From positions 1,178,001-1,242,000 of the forward strand of contig CP025776.1 in NCBI GenBank assembly GCA_002886105.1: 64,000 nucleotides of DNA, written 5' to 3'. This DNA comes from Enterobacter sp. EA-1. Lineage in GTDB: Bacteria; Pseudomonadota; Gammaproteobacteria; Enterobacterales; Enterobacteriaceae. The position numbers and the translations under genes were made by a program. Numbering within the stretch: the first letter of the stretch is position 1; every line of letters begins with the position of its first letter. The notes beneath the pieces were generated by a model. It was not told where the DNA came from and made no database searches. It saw nothing but the letters and a program-made list of their open reading frames with translations. Of the stretch, positions 1-10,319 are shown in pieces.

Positions 1-175
1 CTACGACGGCGTCGCCCAGACACCAGACTCGAGCTGACATGCTATTCTCCCGCTAAAAATATCGCTAAAATTTAACTAAACCGTTTTAGCAAATCAATGT
101 CGTTCTCGGATTTCTGCGTAACATCTTTAAGCTGTCATCTTTTTCTGCATGCTGGAGCGTCTATTTATCAACCAG

Positions 176-858
176 ATGGATGCATATGTCGCAACCGCTT
201 TTGTTTTCGATCTCGATAACACCTTGATCCACGGCGACAGCAGCACGCTCTGGAGCCGCTACCGGTGCGTGAAGGCTTTGCCAGCAACCCGGACTATCTG
301 CTGCATGAAGAGCGCATGATGCTGGATTACGCGCGCGGTGAAATGGATCTACATGCATATGTGGCGCTGACTCTGTCGCCATTGACGGATATTCCGATAG
401 CGCTGGTGGACCGCATGGTTGCGCTGTGCGTTGAAAAGAGATCGTGCCGCGCATCTACCCGCAGGCGCTGGCATTGATTAACCGCTTACGGGCGCAGCAA
501 CAGCCGATGCTGATTATCTCGGCATCGGTGGGGTTACTGGTGAAGGCTATCGCCCCGGTGCTAGGCATTGAGCACGCCATTGGCGTTGAGGTGAAAACCG
601 ATAACGGGCGCTATACCGGCGTTATTGACGGGACGCCAAGTTACCAGCAGGGAAAAATCACCTGCCTCGGAGAACTTCCTCGCCCGTCACCCGCAGTATG
701 ACGGGCCGCTGACGTTTTACACCGATTCGATTAACGATCTGCCGCTGTGTGAGCGTGCTGACCACGTTTACCTCTGGTGAACCCGTGCCAGAAGCTGGCA
801 GCGCACGGCGCGCCTGCGCCGCTGGCCGGTGCTCAACTGGCAACTTACTCAGGCGTAA
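176..858 (+). CDS. HAD-superfamily phosphatase (subfamily IB)
   Basis: Likely a soluble phosphohydrolase of the HAD-IB (SerB-like) type. Joined across frames it begins at the ATG at 176 and shows the motif I signature FDLDNT about ten residues in, a motif II-like serine in IISASVG, and the late motif with TDSINDLPL that supplies the acidic residues for magnesium. Total length of about 227 residues fits the family. The reading frame breaks near 262, 440, 665, 775 and 820, all attributable to single-base errors. Its stop lies 14 bp inside the 3' end of the opposing phnE gene, so the two are convergent and overlapping. Substrate is unknown; a role with organophosphonate or phosphate ester uptake is only suggested by the neighbour operon. 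Confidence 0.8.
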
Positions 859-1722
859 ACAGCGGCACCGGTTTGCCGGTGATATAGCGTCGGCGCAGCC
901 GTGCCGACGCGGTATCCATCAGCATCACCACCGCCACTGTGATCAGGGTGATAAACATCACCACATCCCAGTTCCACAACCGCATGTTCTCAGCATAAAT
1001 CAGACCAATGCCGCCCGCGCCAACAAACCCCAGCACGGCGGCCGAACGGGTGTTGGATTCGATCTGATAAAGGCTAAGGGCAAGAAATGTCGGGAAGGAC
1101 TGAGTAAAGGTGCTGAAGCGGTGTTTTGCAAACCGCCTGCACCTACCGCTGTTAAGCCGCGACCGGGTGAGCGATCCACGGCTTCATGGCTTTCTGCATA
1201 CAGACGCCCGAGCAACCCGGTGTCCTGCATAATGATCGCCAGTACCCCGGCAAGCGGTCCCAGCCCGACGGCGCGCACGAAAATCAGCCCCAGATCGCCA
1301 TATCAATACCGCGCAGGATGTCGAACACGCGGCGCATAAAAAAGGCGATTGCCCCGGTAATCCCGCCTTTCATGATGTTGCGCGCCGCAAGGAACGACAG
1401 CAGCAGAGCAAACACTGTTGCGGTGAGGGTTCCGGCGAAGACAATCGCCAGCGTGATGCCGATCTGCGTAAAGTAGTAGCCAAATGGCCAGTTAAGGAAG
1501 TCGTGCCAGACGAACATCCGCAGAATATAGCGTCCTATCTGCTGGAGGCCGCTGAGCGCCTGATCGACAGGAATGCCAAACTGCATAAAAACCAGCCGTA
1601 ATAGAGCAGAACGGCCGCGATAAGCCCAAGACGGCGCAGATAGCGACCCTGCGCCCTCGGAACAGATTTTTGTTCAGCTTGCGGCTTAATGCGACATTCG
1701 GAACGGTTTGCACTCGGGTCAT
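845..1722 (-). CDS. phnE: Phosphonate ABC transporter permease (second PhnE)
   Basis: Inner-membrane permease of a phosphonate-type importer. Reading starts MTRVQ at 1722 and ends LFTPE at 845. Several hydrophobic segments are visible, and the EAA-like coupling loop reads around ESHEAVDRSPGRGL and is followed by the family pattern VGAGGIG near the C terminus. The gene begins within 4 bp of the stop of the preceding permease gene, so the two are probably translationally coupled. At least four frame breaks occur (near 1050, 1290, 1560 and 1650). The reconstructed length of about 292 residues is normal for PhnE. Confidence 0.85.
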
Positions 1723-2592
1723 TTTTTCCCCTCCAGCACCCACTGGCGCAAGCGCCCGGAGAGCGTATCGAGCAGCGACACCACAATGATAATGAGCAGC
1801 AGCGTAATGCTGACCTGATCGTAACGGTCAAGTTTGATGTTGGTCATCAGCTCCTCGGCCGATGCCGCCTGCGCCGACCAGACCGAGAATGGTGGAGGAG
1901 CGGAAGTTGATCTCCGGTGCGCATAAAGCCATAAGAGAGAAAAAATCGGTTTCACCTGCGGCCACAGGGCAAAGCGGATGCGCTGCAAATGCGTTGCGCC
2001 GCAGGCCGCCAGCCCGCGCACGGGTCGGTCTTGCGCGCTTTCCACCGCTTCATAAAACAGCTTGGTCAGGCTGCCGATGGTGTGCAGCGTCAGCGCCAGA
2101 AAACCGGGAATGGCGCCGATGCCGAAGGCCATTACAAAGATCACCGCCCACGCCAGTTCCGGCATCGTGCGCAGAAATGCCACCAGCGTGCGCACCGCAA
2201 AGCGGACTGCCGGAGGCGACCAGTGTTGCCTGCCGCCAGAAAGGCGAATACACCGGCGATGGCAAAGGAGAGGATCGTGGCGGCCAGCGCCAGTTGCAGG
2301 GTCTCCCAGATCAGCGGTAGCTGGATGGGCAGCCGATATCCCCAGTAGGCCAGCGAACCCTTGGTATGGCTGTCGGCAAACAGCACTGGCCAGTGCAGCG
2401 TGGGCACGGTTTCCAGCATGTAATCGAGAAAGTTGGGCAGCGAGTGCCAGATGGTGGCGGGATTAAACTCCGCCGCACTGCCCGCCGCAAAATAGAGGGC
2501 CAGCAACAGTAATGACCAGTCACAGTATCGCGCTTTTGGCGCATTCTGACCTGCTGATAGTAGTGTTCAAACTGCGTATTCGACGTGCTCAT
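1719..2592 (-). CDS. phnE: Phosphonate ABC transporter permease (first PhnE)
   Basis: First of two adjacent PhnE-type permeases, presumably forming a heterodimeric channel with the downstream one. It starts MSTSNTQ at 2592; the coupling loop reads LFYEAVESAQDRPVRGL, the usual contact with the ATPase, and the C-terminal part has two more hydrophobic helices ending VLEGKK. About 290 residues. The frame breaks near 2200, 2500 and possibly 1900. Order in the operon on this strand is leading gene, phnC, phnD, this gene, second phnE. Two permease genes instead of one is common in phosphonate importers outside the carbon-phosphorus lyase operon. Confidence 0.85.
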
Positions 2593-2675
2593 GCGTTGCA
2601 ATTGCGTCCTGTATGACAATCGAATAAAAGCCCCCGGTTTTTACGCAGGGGCTTGCGACATCGTGAGACGACAAC

Positions 2676-3622
2676 TTAACGGGCGGTAACCAGCTCGCGT
2701 TTCATCTCAATGATCTGTTTAAAGTCGTCCACGCTACCCGGGCCGATATGCTGCGTGCCGCCCATCGCTTTCACGAAACAGGCGTGGTTGTCGGTATCCA
2801 GTTTTTGATTGCCGTAATGACTTTGGCTTTGAAATCCGCCGGCAGGCTGTTGCTGACGAGGATCGGGCCGTTCGGGATCAGCGGCGATTCCCAGATAATG
2901 CGGATTTGTTTCATCAGGTCCGGGTGATCCATGCGGATCAGGCGGTTAAATGCGCCCACGCTGTAACCGGAATTGTAATCGCCGACCATAGACGTCCGGT
3001 GACGGCGCCAGCGAACTGACCGTTCAGCACGCCGAGGATGTCCTGCTCATGACCGCCAGAGAAGGTGACGCTGGAGAAGTAGTTGTTGTATTTGTTATCC
3101 GCGTTGCCGCCGAACTTCTGTTTGAATTCATAGTTCGGGATCAGGTAACCGGAGGTGGAGTCCGGATCGGCGAAGCCAAAGGCTTTACCTTTCAGATCTT
3201 CCAGTTTTTTGTACGGGCTGTCGGCTTTAACGATCACCACCGAGTGGTAACCGCGGGACTTGTCTTTATCATCCACGGCGATGCCGACGATATCGACCGC
3301 TTTCGGGTTGTTGATATACACCGAGGCGTAAGACGAAGGCGACATGCTCAGCACCACATCGACTTTGCCGCCCAGCAGACCCTCGGATCACGCCGGAGTA
3401 GTCAGATGAGTTGCGCAGTTTGGTGTCCACGCTGAGCTCTTTATCAAGAAACTCTTTGACGCACTGGTTGTCGCCAATTTGTTGGGTGGCGTTTTGCCCG
3501 CCAAGGATCCCCAGATTCAACTCTTTCGGCTGCTCCGCCGCCGAAGCCTGCCATGCCAGCAGCAGACCTGTCATCAATGCAGATAAACGTAATGCGCCCG
3601 AAATATGCTTTTTCATTGTCAT
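2676..3622 (-). CDS. phnD: Phosphonate ABC transporter periplasmic binding protein
   Basis: Periplasmic solute-binding protein. A typical signal peptide with cleavage after AWQASA follows the start; mature protein begins near EQPKELNLGILGGQN. The family features SSDYSGVI, LSMSPSSYASVY and FADPDSTSGYLIPNY, the ligand-binding serines and threonines of PhnD-like proteins, can be read. Two ATGs, 3622 and 3616, are possible; a weak AGG favours the second. Breaks occur near 3370, 2990 and 2800. It lies 32 nt downstream of phnC in the same operon. Confidence 0.88.
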
Positions 3623-3654
3623 TGCCTGTGTTGTCTCATTGGAAGGGGGAAGAA

Positions 3655-4499
3655 TTAATGCAACTGGCTTATTTCATCGCCATAAAGGATCTGCAAAACG
3701 TCCTGCGTCAGCCGTGAAGGGTGGTCGTCAAAAACAATTCGTCCCTGAGAAACGCCAATCACGCGCGTGCAGTACTCTTTACCAGCTCGACGGAGTGCAG
3801 GTTTACCATCACGCTAATGCCTTGTTCGCTCACCTCGCGCAGTACACCCATGATGCGCTGCGTGTTTTTCGGATCCAGCGACGCGACCGGCTCGTCGGCC
3901 AGCAAAATGGAAGGGTTCTGAATCAGCGCCCGACAAATCGCCACGCGTTGCATCTGGCCACCGGAGAGGGTTTCCGCACGCTGGAGGGCATGCGGCAACA
4001 TATTCAGCCACTCCAGCAGCGCAATGGCTCTGGCGCGATCTTCATCGGTGAACACTTTAAACAGGGATTTCAGCGTTGATGTCTGGCTCAGACGGCCCAG
4101 CAGCACATTGGTGAGCACATCAAGGCGCGGCACCCGGCAGAAGTCCTCGGAAAATCATCCCGCATTCGCTGCGCCACTGATTAAGCGCGCGGCCTTTGAG
4201 GCGTGAAACATCGCGCGGCGTCCCCACTTCCGGGAAGCTGTTGATCTCACTCGGACGTCGCACTGTGCGTGCCGTTCAGAACGTGCAACAGGGTTGATTT
4301 CCCCGCGCCCGAGCGACCAATCACGCCGACCATCCTCGCCGCGATGCAGATCGAAGCTGATGTCGTGCAACACGGTCTGGTGCGCGTTATAGGACTTGCG
4401 TAAGTGGTTTACGCTTAGCACTTTTTGTTTCGGCACCGTGTTGAGTTGATGCAGAGACGAATAGTGGCCTTCAGAAATTTCCGCCAATGCGCTGTTCAT
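3655..4499 (-). CDS. phnC: Phosphonate ABC transporter ATP-binding protein
   Basis: ATPase of the importer. In order: Walker [10 protein letters not shown] (readable after shifting frame near 4310), the signature [11 protein letters not shown], Walker B ILLADEP and the downstream switch histidine in VNLHSVE. About 280 residues, usual for PhnC but with an N-terminal extension of some 25 residues before [11 protein letters not shown]. Its ATG overlaps the stop of the upstream gene as ATGA, so the two are coupled. Breaks occur near 4330, 4250, 4140 and 3780. Confidence 0.88.
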
Positions 4500-5039
4500 A
4501 AGTCATCCGGTTTTTTCATTAAACTGGCGACCATTAAGAGGACGGGTGATGATCGTTTTATGACGGAAAGACGAACAAATAGTGAACGTGTGGCTTCGTC
4601 GGGAAGGGAATAAGATGAGCAGGCTATTTCATGTAAGTGATAGTGATATATTTTTTGCCATCCGGGTGCACGTTGTACGCCCGCAGGATCGGAAAAGAAG
4701 GGCAGTCTCAGACGCGGCGCTGAAGATATTTCGACAACCCACTCCGCCTTCACCCCAGAAAATGAAAATGGACCTGCTCCGCGCTAATTGATACATTCTC
4801 AAAATGCCCGTTGCCCACATCTGGCCAATTCGCACAACCTCCTTTACGCCATGCCGGATATCAATCAGCACGATGGTCAGGGATTCTTCAAAGATAACAT
4901 CATCAGTAAGAAACAGTAGATAGCGCGTGTTATCCACCTGTACCGCGGCTTCAAGCAACAGGCCGGGAACGGTGATATTCGTTACTTCATCTGCGATCAA
5001 TACGACCGATTGGGCCTCGGCGGAAGTCGGTGGCATCAC
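4496..5039 (-). CDS. Uncharacterised leading gene of the phosphonate operon
   Basis: I do not recognise this family. It is read from MMPPTSAEAQ at 5039 to KKPDDL at 4496 with one frame break near 4750, giving about 180 residues. No signal peptide or clear membrane helix is seen; the middle is a beta-rich stretch with alternating hydrophobic residues. The ATGA overlap with phnC argues that it is a real gene and co-translated with the transporter. It could be a regulatory or substrate-processing component, but nothing in the sequence shows which. Confidence 0.5.
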
Positions 5040-5401
5040 GCACCGTTATTATTGATACATTATTGGTTGCTCTCATGACTTATTTGAATTTCGCTGACAT
5101 TTGAACTTCGGATTATTCTTATCCGGGGCGGCAACAAAGAGAGTATGCTAGATAAGCCTTTACGCATGAAAATATGAAATATAAGCGTCAGGTTTCAGGC
5201 CATTTCCGCTTTATATATAAATTATGTGCAAGCTTATGGATAGCATTAAATCTCCGCACCTGTATTTGATGCCCGGTCAGAAACCCATGCGACTAATGCG
5301 GTTGGGGCACTTTGCGACATTCACGATCACTCTTGGGGTCAAACCGGTCCCAAATCGGTTTACGGTGCTGATGCTCGCGCCATACAAAGGATGAATAAAG
5401 A
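5040..5401. other. Intergenic region between the phn operon and vgrG
   Basis: Divergent region that should hold the promoters of the phn operon (minus strand) and of vgrG (plus strand). The only open frame is 52 codons at 5236-5394 on the plus strand, with no ribosome-binding site and no family resemblance; it may be chance or a decayed fragment. AT-rich stretches lie around 5170-5230. I see no other gene. Confidence 0.4.
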
Positions 5402-7664
5402 ATGAACGAGCGTATTTCCGTTAAATTGCCTTCCGCAGACAGCCTGCTTTTTTGGCAACTGTCGGGCCGCGAGGCGCTTTCAGAACCTTTTGTTTTTTAA
5501 TCTCACGCTGCTTGGTGAGGATGCACGTCGATCGCAGCAAACTGCTCGGTCAGTCGGTCACCGTGACGGTGCCGACACAATCGCCTCACCACGCCACGCT
5601 ATCCTCAACGGCAAAGTGACACGTGCAGGCGTGCGCCCGGTGGAGCTTTCGGGTACGCGCTATGCCGCTTATACCCTGACCGTCGAGTCCGACCTCTGGC
5701 CCATGAAGCGTGACCGTAATATGCGTATTTTCCGAGGGGCAGACGGTACCGGAAATCGTTAAAACGCTGTTCAGCGAATACCGTGAGTCAAAGTCGATGA
5801 TCAACTGACCAGCAGTTACCGTGTCTGGGATTACTGCGTACAGTACCGGGGAAAGCAGTCTGGATTTTGTTAGCCGTTTGCTGGAGCTGGAAGGGATCGC
5901 CTATCACTTCACGCCATGCGGCGGACAGCCATCAGTTGGTGTTGACAGATACCGGCTCGAAAAGCGAAGCGTTTCCGGGGTACGAAAGCATTCCTTACCA
6001 TTCGACCACGTCGGGCGGCGTTACCGGGGAAGAGGGAATCAGCCAGTGGGCGATGGAAGACAGCGTGACGCCGGGCAAGCTGAGCCTTGAGGATTATGAT
6101 TTCCGCCAGCCCAACGCATGGCTGTTCCGGTGCGCGGCAAAACCCCGCGTCACCCATGCCCGGCGATATTGACGTCTATGAATGGCCAGCCGTTTTAGCG
6201 AACACAGCCACGGTGAAAAGTATGCCCGCATCCGTCAGGAGCGCTGGCAAGTGGATCATCAACAAATTGTCGGTTCTGCAACCGCAACGGGTATCGTACC
6301 GAGGCGCCGTTTTTCAGTTAAGCAACGCGCCTTTGCTGGTGATAACGGCGAATACCTCGGTGACCGCTGCTGAATATGACTTCCGCGAGAATCAATACGC
6401 TTCCGGTGATGCGGGCGATACCATGCATCGCATTGAATTTTCTGTTATTCCCTCTTCAACACCGTATCGGCCGGAAAACGCCCGGCCGCGCACCTACGGG
6501 CCGCAGACCGCGAATGTGGTGGGGCCACAAGGTGAAAGCATCTGGACCGACCGCTATGGTCGTGTGAAGGTGAAATTCCATTGGGACCGCCGGGAGCCAA
6601 AGGCGACGATACCAGCTCCTGCTGGGTGCGCGTATCCAGCGCGTGGGCCGGACAGGGTTTTGGCGGCGTGCAAATTCCGCGTATCGGCGATGAAGTAGTG
6701 GTCGACTTTATCAATGGCGACCCGGATCGACCGATCATTACCGGGCGCGTATATAACGAATCCAGCATGCCACCGTGGGAACTGCCTGCGGCGGCCACGG
6801 TGATGGGCTTTATGACGCGCAGTAAAGACGGCAATAAAGATAATGCCAGCTACCTGTTTTTTGAGGATAAGCCGGGCAGTGAAGCCGTCGATTTGCACGC
6901 TGAAAAGATATGAGCGTGACGGTAGAGAACGACCAGACGGTAGCGATTGATGGTCATCGTAACACCACCATCAAAAGACGCAGACCGATACGGTTACGGA
7001 AGATGCCACCTTCAATTATCAGGCGAAGCGCACCACCACGGTGACGAAAGCGAAACCAAAACCTTTAACGATAGCGAAACCACTACCATTCAGAATGGGC
7101 GCAAACTGGAAATCACTCAGCGGTGGCGACAAGGTGATCATTAAAGATGGCCGCACCACCGATGTGACCGGCAATGAGTCGCACCATGTGACCGGCAATG
7201 TGACGCAAAACTTTGATAGCGCGTTAACCACCACCATTAAAACCGGGCAAACCGAGACGATTGATGGCGGGGTTACCATCAATGTCAACAGCGGCAACTG
7301 GACGCAGAACGTTAATGCCGGGACCATTACTATTACCAGCCCGCAAACCATTACCTTACGCAGTGGCGTGGCTATTGACCTCTGGATGCGCCGAAGTCGT
7401 CCTATACAGTTGGGGGCATAAAGAAACGATTACTGGGAATAGTGCAAGTTTGACGGGAACGTCGCAGAGTATTACAGGAGCCGCGCTTGATATTAAAGGA
7501 GCCTCCATAGGTATTACTACTGTAGCTTTCAGCGCGAATCTTCTTTCTTTTAGTTATAAAAAATCGAAGATAAAAATAATGCGCTTGAGTATAGTCGTGT
7601 AAAAGCGCTATTTAATACCGGTGCTGTTCGTTTGAGTACGATTGCTCTTGTTATATTTGCCTAA
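5402..7664 (+). CDS. vgrG: Type VI secretion tip protein VgrG
   Basis: Spike of a type VI secretion system. Rebuilt over about ten frame breaks to roughly 755 residues. Start MNERISVKLPS at 5402 follows an AAAG ribosome-binding site. The N-terminal half is the gp27-like hub (LLELEGIAYHF, EEGISQWAMED), then the gp5 OB-fold with WTDRYGRVKVKFHW and the hallmark PRIGDEVVVDFINGDPDRP, then threonine/valine-rich short repeats forming the beta-helix needle (about 6900-7500). After the needle there is a short unusual tail of about 45 residues ending STIALVIFA. No other secretion-system genes are in the window, so this is an orphan vgrG island. The three following genes are spaced closely and probably belong to it. 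Confidence 0.88.
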
Positions 7665-7679
7665 GTGATGAGGTTATAA

Positions 7680-8070
7680 ATGGAATTCCGATGGATGCAT
7701 CTTTACTATCTTTTGCATTTTGGTTGTGCTTGGCGTCTTTGTCTATATTGGTAGAACTTGGGTTCCCTATGTTAGACAAATGTTTGTTGAGATCAAAGTG
7801 TTGAGGAACGGCGTTGGCGTTAACGCTGATATTATAGCAAGGACGCGGACCAATCGATTTGACGCTAATATTCCTGTGTACAGATTGACATTTAAGTTTA
7901 AAACACGTGAAGGCCTTGAAGTTCAGTCATGCACCGGATAGGCCGCTTGATGCTGAAGGCGTAATGCGTTATGCACCGGTGGTCGTGTAGTGAAGCTAAA
8001 ATATGACCCTAAAAACCCTAAACGTATCGGCATGGATGATATCAATAAGCCACTGATTCTTGGCGATTAA
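7680..8070 (+). CDS. Small membrane-anchored protein, vgrG-linked, copy 1
   Basis: First of three tandem paralogues. One N-terminal hydrophobic helix (FVYIGRTWV region) is followed by a conserved globular part: GVGVNADII, VYRLTFKF, TREGLEVQS, KYDPKNP and the terminal LILGD. About 128 residues after joining three frames (breaks near 7715, 7935 and 7978). The pattern resembles DUF3592-like proteins, but I make that call only tentatively. Position 15 bp after vgrG suggests an immunity or adaptor role for a secreted effector; this is inference. Confidence 0.6.
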
Positions 8071-8102
8071 AGGTTAGATAACAACCATCATGGAGGAGAG
8101 GC

Positions 8103-8493
8103 ATGGCGTTCGGGTGGATCTATCTTATCTATCTCTTTTTTAGCCCTGATGATGATTTTTGCGCTTCGTACCGCCATTTCCATGCTGATGCCCGATTTTC
8201 GGCAATTCAGGATGGAATCCGCGGTGCGGAAAACCGGTATCGGCGTGAATGCGGATATCATTTACCGTAGCAAGACTGGCATGATTGATGGCGAAAACCC
8301 GGTGTATCGCCTGACATTCAAATTTGTCACCCGTGAGGGTATCGAGGTGCAGTCGAGTCTGGAAAGAGCGCTGGATATGGACGGTTTTATCCGTTACGCG
8401 CCCGGTAACATTGTGGCGCTAAAATACGATCCCAACCATCCAGAACGTATTGCTTTATATCGCCACGACCGCCCGTTGATTTTGGGCGATTAA
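8103..8493 (+). CDS. Small membrane-anchored protein, vgrG-linked, copy 2
   Basis: Second paralogue, preceded by GGAGAGG. One frame break near 8140 in a run of T separates the start MAFGWIYLIYLF from the rest. The shared motifs are GIGVNADIIYRS, NPVYRLTFKF, TREGIEVQSS, ALKYDPNHPERI and RPLILGD. About 129 residues with one N-terminal helix. It is nearly as close to copy 1 as to copy 3, which argues for duplication in place. Confidence 0.65.
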
Positions 8494-8531
8494 TTTTTTA
8501 CCGTAGAACAGTAGAATACGAGCACAGAGAG

Positions 8532-8900
8532 ATGGAAATTATTTACGTCATTTTTATTATTGTGATTGCCGCGTTGCTACTGTTTGGTCTCTACAAATTG
8601 GCGCGTTGGACCCGCCAGATGTTTATTGAGGTGCATGTGAGCAAATATGGTATTGGCGCGAATGCCGATATTATCGCGCTCAAGCGTACTAACTGGATGG
8701 GCAGGCGCACAGTCTATTGTGAAATGGTCTTACGCTTCAGAACCCGCCAAGGGCAGGTGGTGCAGGCGAGCGTGTTTGAGCACCTGAACCGCCGTGAAAT
8801 TGTGCGTTTTGCTGAAGGTAACGGCACCACTGTAAAATACGATCCGCAAAATCCTCAGCACATTATCTTATATGACCGCCCGCTAATTTTAGGCGATTAA
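8532..8900 (+). CDS. Small membrane-anchored protein, vgrG-linked, copy 3
   Basis: Third paralogue and the only one with an intact frame (122 residues). N-terminal helix at residues 3-20, then RQMFIEVHVSKYGIGANADII, VLRFRTRQGQVVQAS, VKYDPQNPQHIILYDRP and terminal LILGD. It diverges more than copies 1 and 2, for example with RTVYCEM in place of ENPVYRL. Spacing of 38 bp from copy 2 and an AGAGAG ribosome-binding site indicate one transcription unit with vgrG. Confidence 0.75.
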   Translation: MEIIYVIFIIVIAALLLFGLYKLARWTRQMFIEVHVSKYGIGANADIIALKRTNWMGRRTVYCEMVLRFRTRQGQVVQASVFEHLNRREIVRFAEGNGTTVKYDPQNPQHIILYDRPLILGD

Positions 8901-9074
8901 TCCCGGCGAATTCCTGTTGCCCCAACAGTGCTGATCATTGAAGGTTAACTGCGAAATCAGCGCTGTTTCTCCTCATGTCATCCGGCTCGTTAACCGCCTT
9001 CCCGCCTTCGCACTGCAACTCCCGTTATGTTAATCACGCCAGCGTCACAAAAGTCGCAAAAACAAGCCACTGCG

Positions 9075-9103
9075 TTGCATCGGCCAGATCCTCACGCTAT
9101 ATG
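9075..9103 (+). promoter_or_regulatory. Candidate sigma-70 promoter of the iron ABC operon
   Basis: TTGCAT at 9075-9080 and TATATG at 9098-9103 are separated by 17 bp, 40 bp before the start codon at 9144. The preceding 170 bp show no gene. No clear Fur box was recognised. Confidence 0.4.
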
Positions 9104-9143
9104 TTAAATTTGTGTTTAAAAAAATGATACCGAGGGATTGTTC

Positions 9144-10230
9144 ATGGATAAGAAAACAGATCTACTGGTCGCTGCGCTGGCTCTGCTTTTTTCTGGCTCC
9201 GCACTGGCGGCGGTACCACAGGGCTACCCGGCGGACTATCAGAAAATAGTCGACGCTGGCACCAAAGAAGGCAAAGTTGTTATCTACTCCACTACCGACA
9301 CCAAAGCCGCAGGGCCGTTAATCAAAGGCTTTGAGGCGCAATATCCGGGCATCAAAGTCGAATATAACGACATGAACAGCACCGAACTGTACAACCGCTA
9401 TCTGAGCGAGCAGGCTTCCGGCGGCGGTAGCGGGGATGTGGTCTGGAGTTCATCAATGGATACCGCGCTGAAACTGGCGACTGATTACGCCGACGAATAT
9501 GCCTCCCTGAAGTGAGTAAATTACCGAAATGGGCGGTGTGGCAGAATAAAGCCTATGGCACCACCTATGAACCGGTCGTCTTTATTTATAACAAGCGCTT
9601 GATCCCCACAGGGCGATGTGCCGGACTCGCATACCGCACTGGCCAAATTGATCGCCAGCCAGACCGATAAATTCAAAAATAAAGTCACCACCTATGACAT
9701 CGAAAAATCCGGGCTGGGCTTTATGCTGGCGGTGGAAGATCTCAAATTCGATAAAGACTATTTCGCGCATCTGGCGGACGTGGCAAAGGTGGGCTGACGG
9801 TGCAGTCCTCCACCGGCACGATGATGGAACGTGTCTCCTCCGGGGAAAACCTGATTGGCTATAACATCCTCGGATCGTACGCCGAAGCCCGCGCCAAAGG
9901 GGACAATGCACTGGGTATTTCTTGCCCGAAAGACTATATCCGGTGTTGTCACGCGTCTCGTTTATCAGCGCGCAAGCGGAACACAGCAACGCCGCCAAAT
10001 TGTGGTTCGACTATGTGTTGTCGGAAAAGGGCAGAGCATTCTGGCCAATCAGGCGGACATTCCCTCCCTGCGTAATGATATTGAAGGCAAAAACGACATT
10101 GATGGCATGACCAAAATGCTTGGCGATGCGCTCAAACCGATCCATGTGGATGCGTCGCTGCTGGAATATCTGGAACCGAAAAAAGCGTCTGGAATTTATT
10201 AAACAATGGCGTGCGGCTGCCGCCAAATAA
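9144..10230 (+). CDS. Ferric-iron-type ABC transporter substrate-binding protein
   Basis: Periplasmic binding protein of the FbpA/AfuA class. Start MDKKTD at 9144 behind GAGGGA; signal peptide ends GSALA. The body shows the family patterns KEGKVVIYSTTD, VEYNDMNSTELYNRY and GTTYEPVVFIYNKR; the C-terminal part ends QWRAAAAK. About 360 residues over at least five frame breaks (near 9512, 9610, 9795, 9940 and 10190). It heads a three-gene operon. The same family also imports other anions such as 2-aminoethylphosphonate or polyamines, so iron is the default and not proven. Confidence 0.8.
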
Positions 10231-10319
10231 TGGCAGTACGGGCGGCGCGTCGTGATAGCGCGCCCCCCTTTTCATCGCCGGGATGGTTTGCCTGAAATAC
10301 CTGACCAAAGGGATGACCA

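Noticed and set aside
5402-7664. Programmed frameshifts inside vgrG
   Set aside because: Breaks are many, irregular and like those in housekeeping genes; no slippery sites line up with them.
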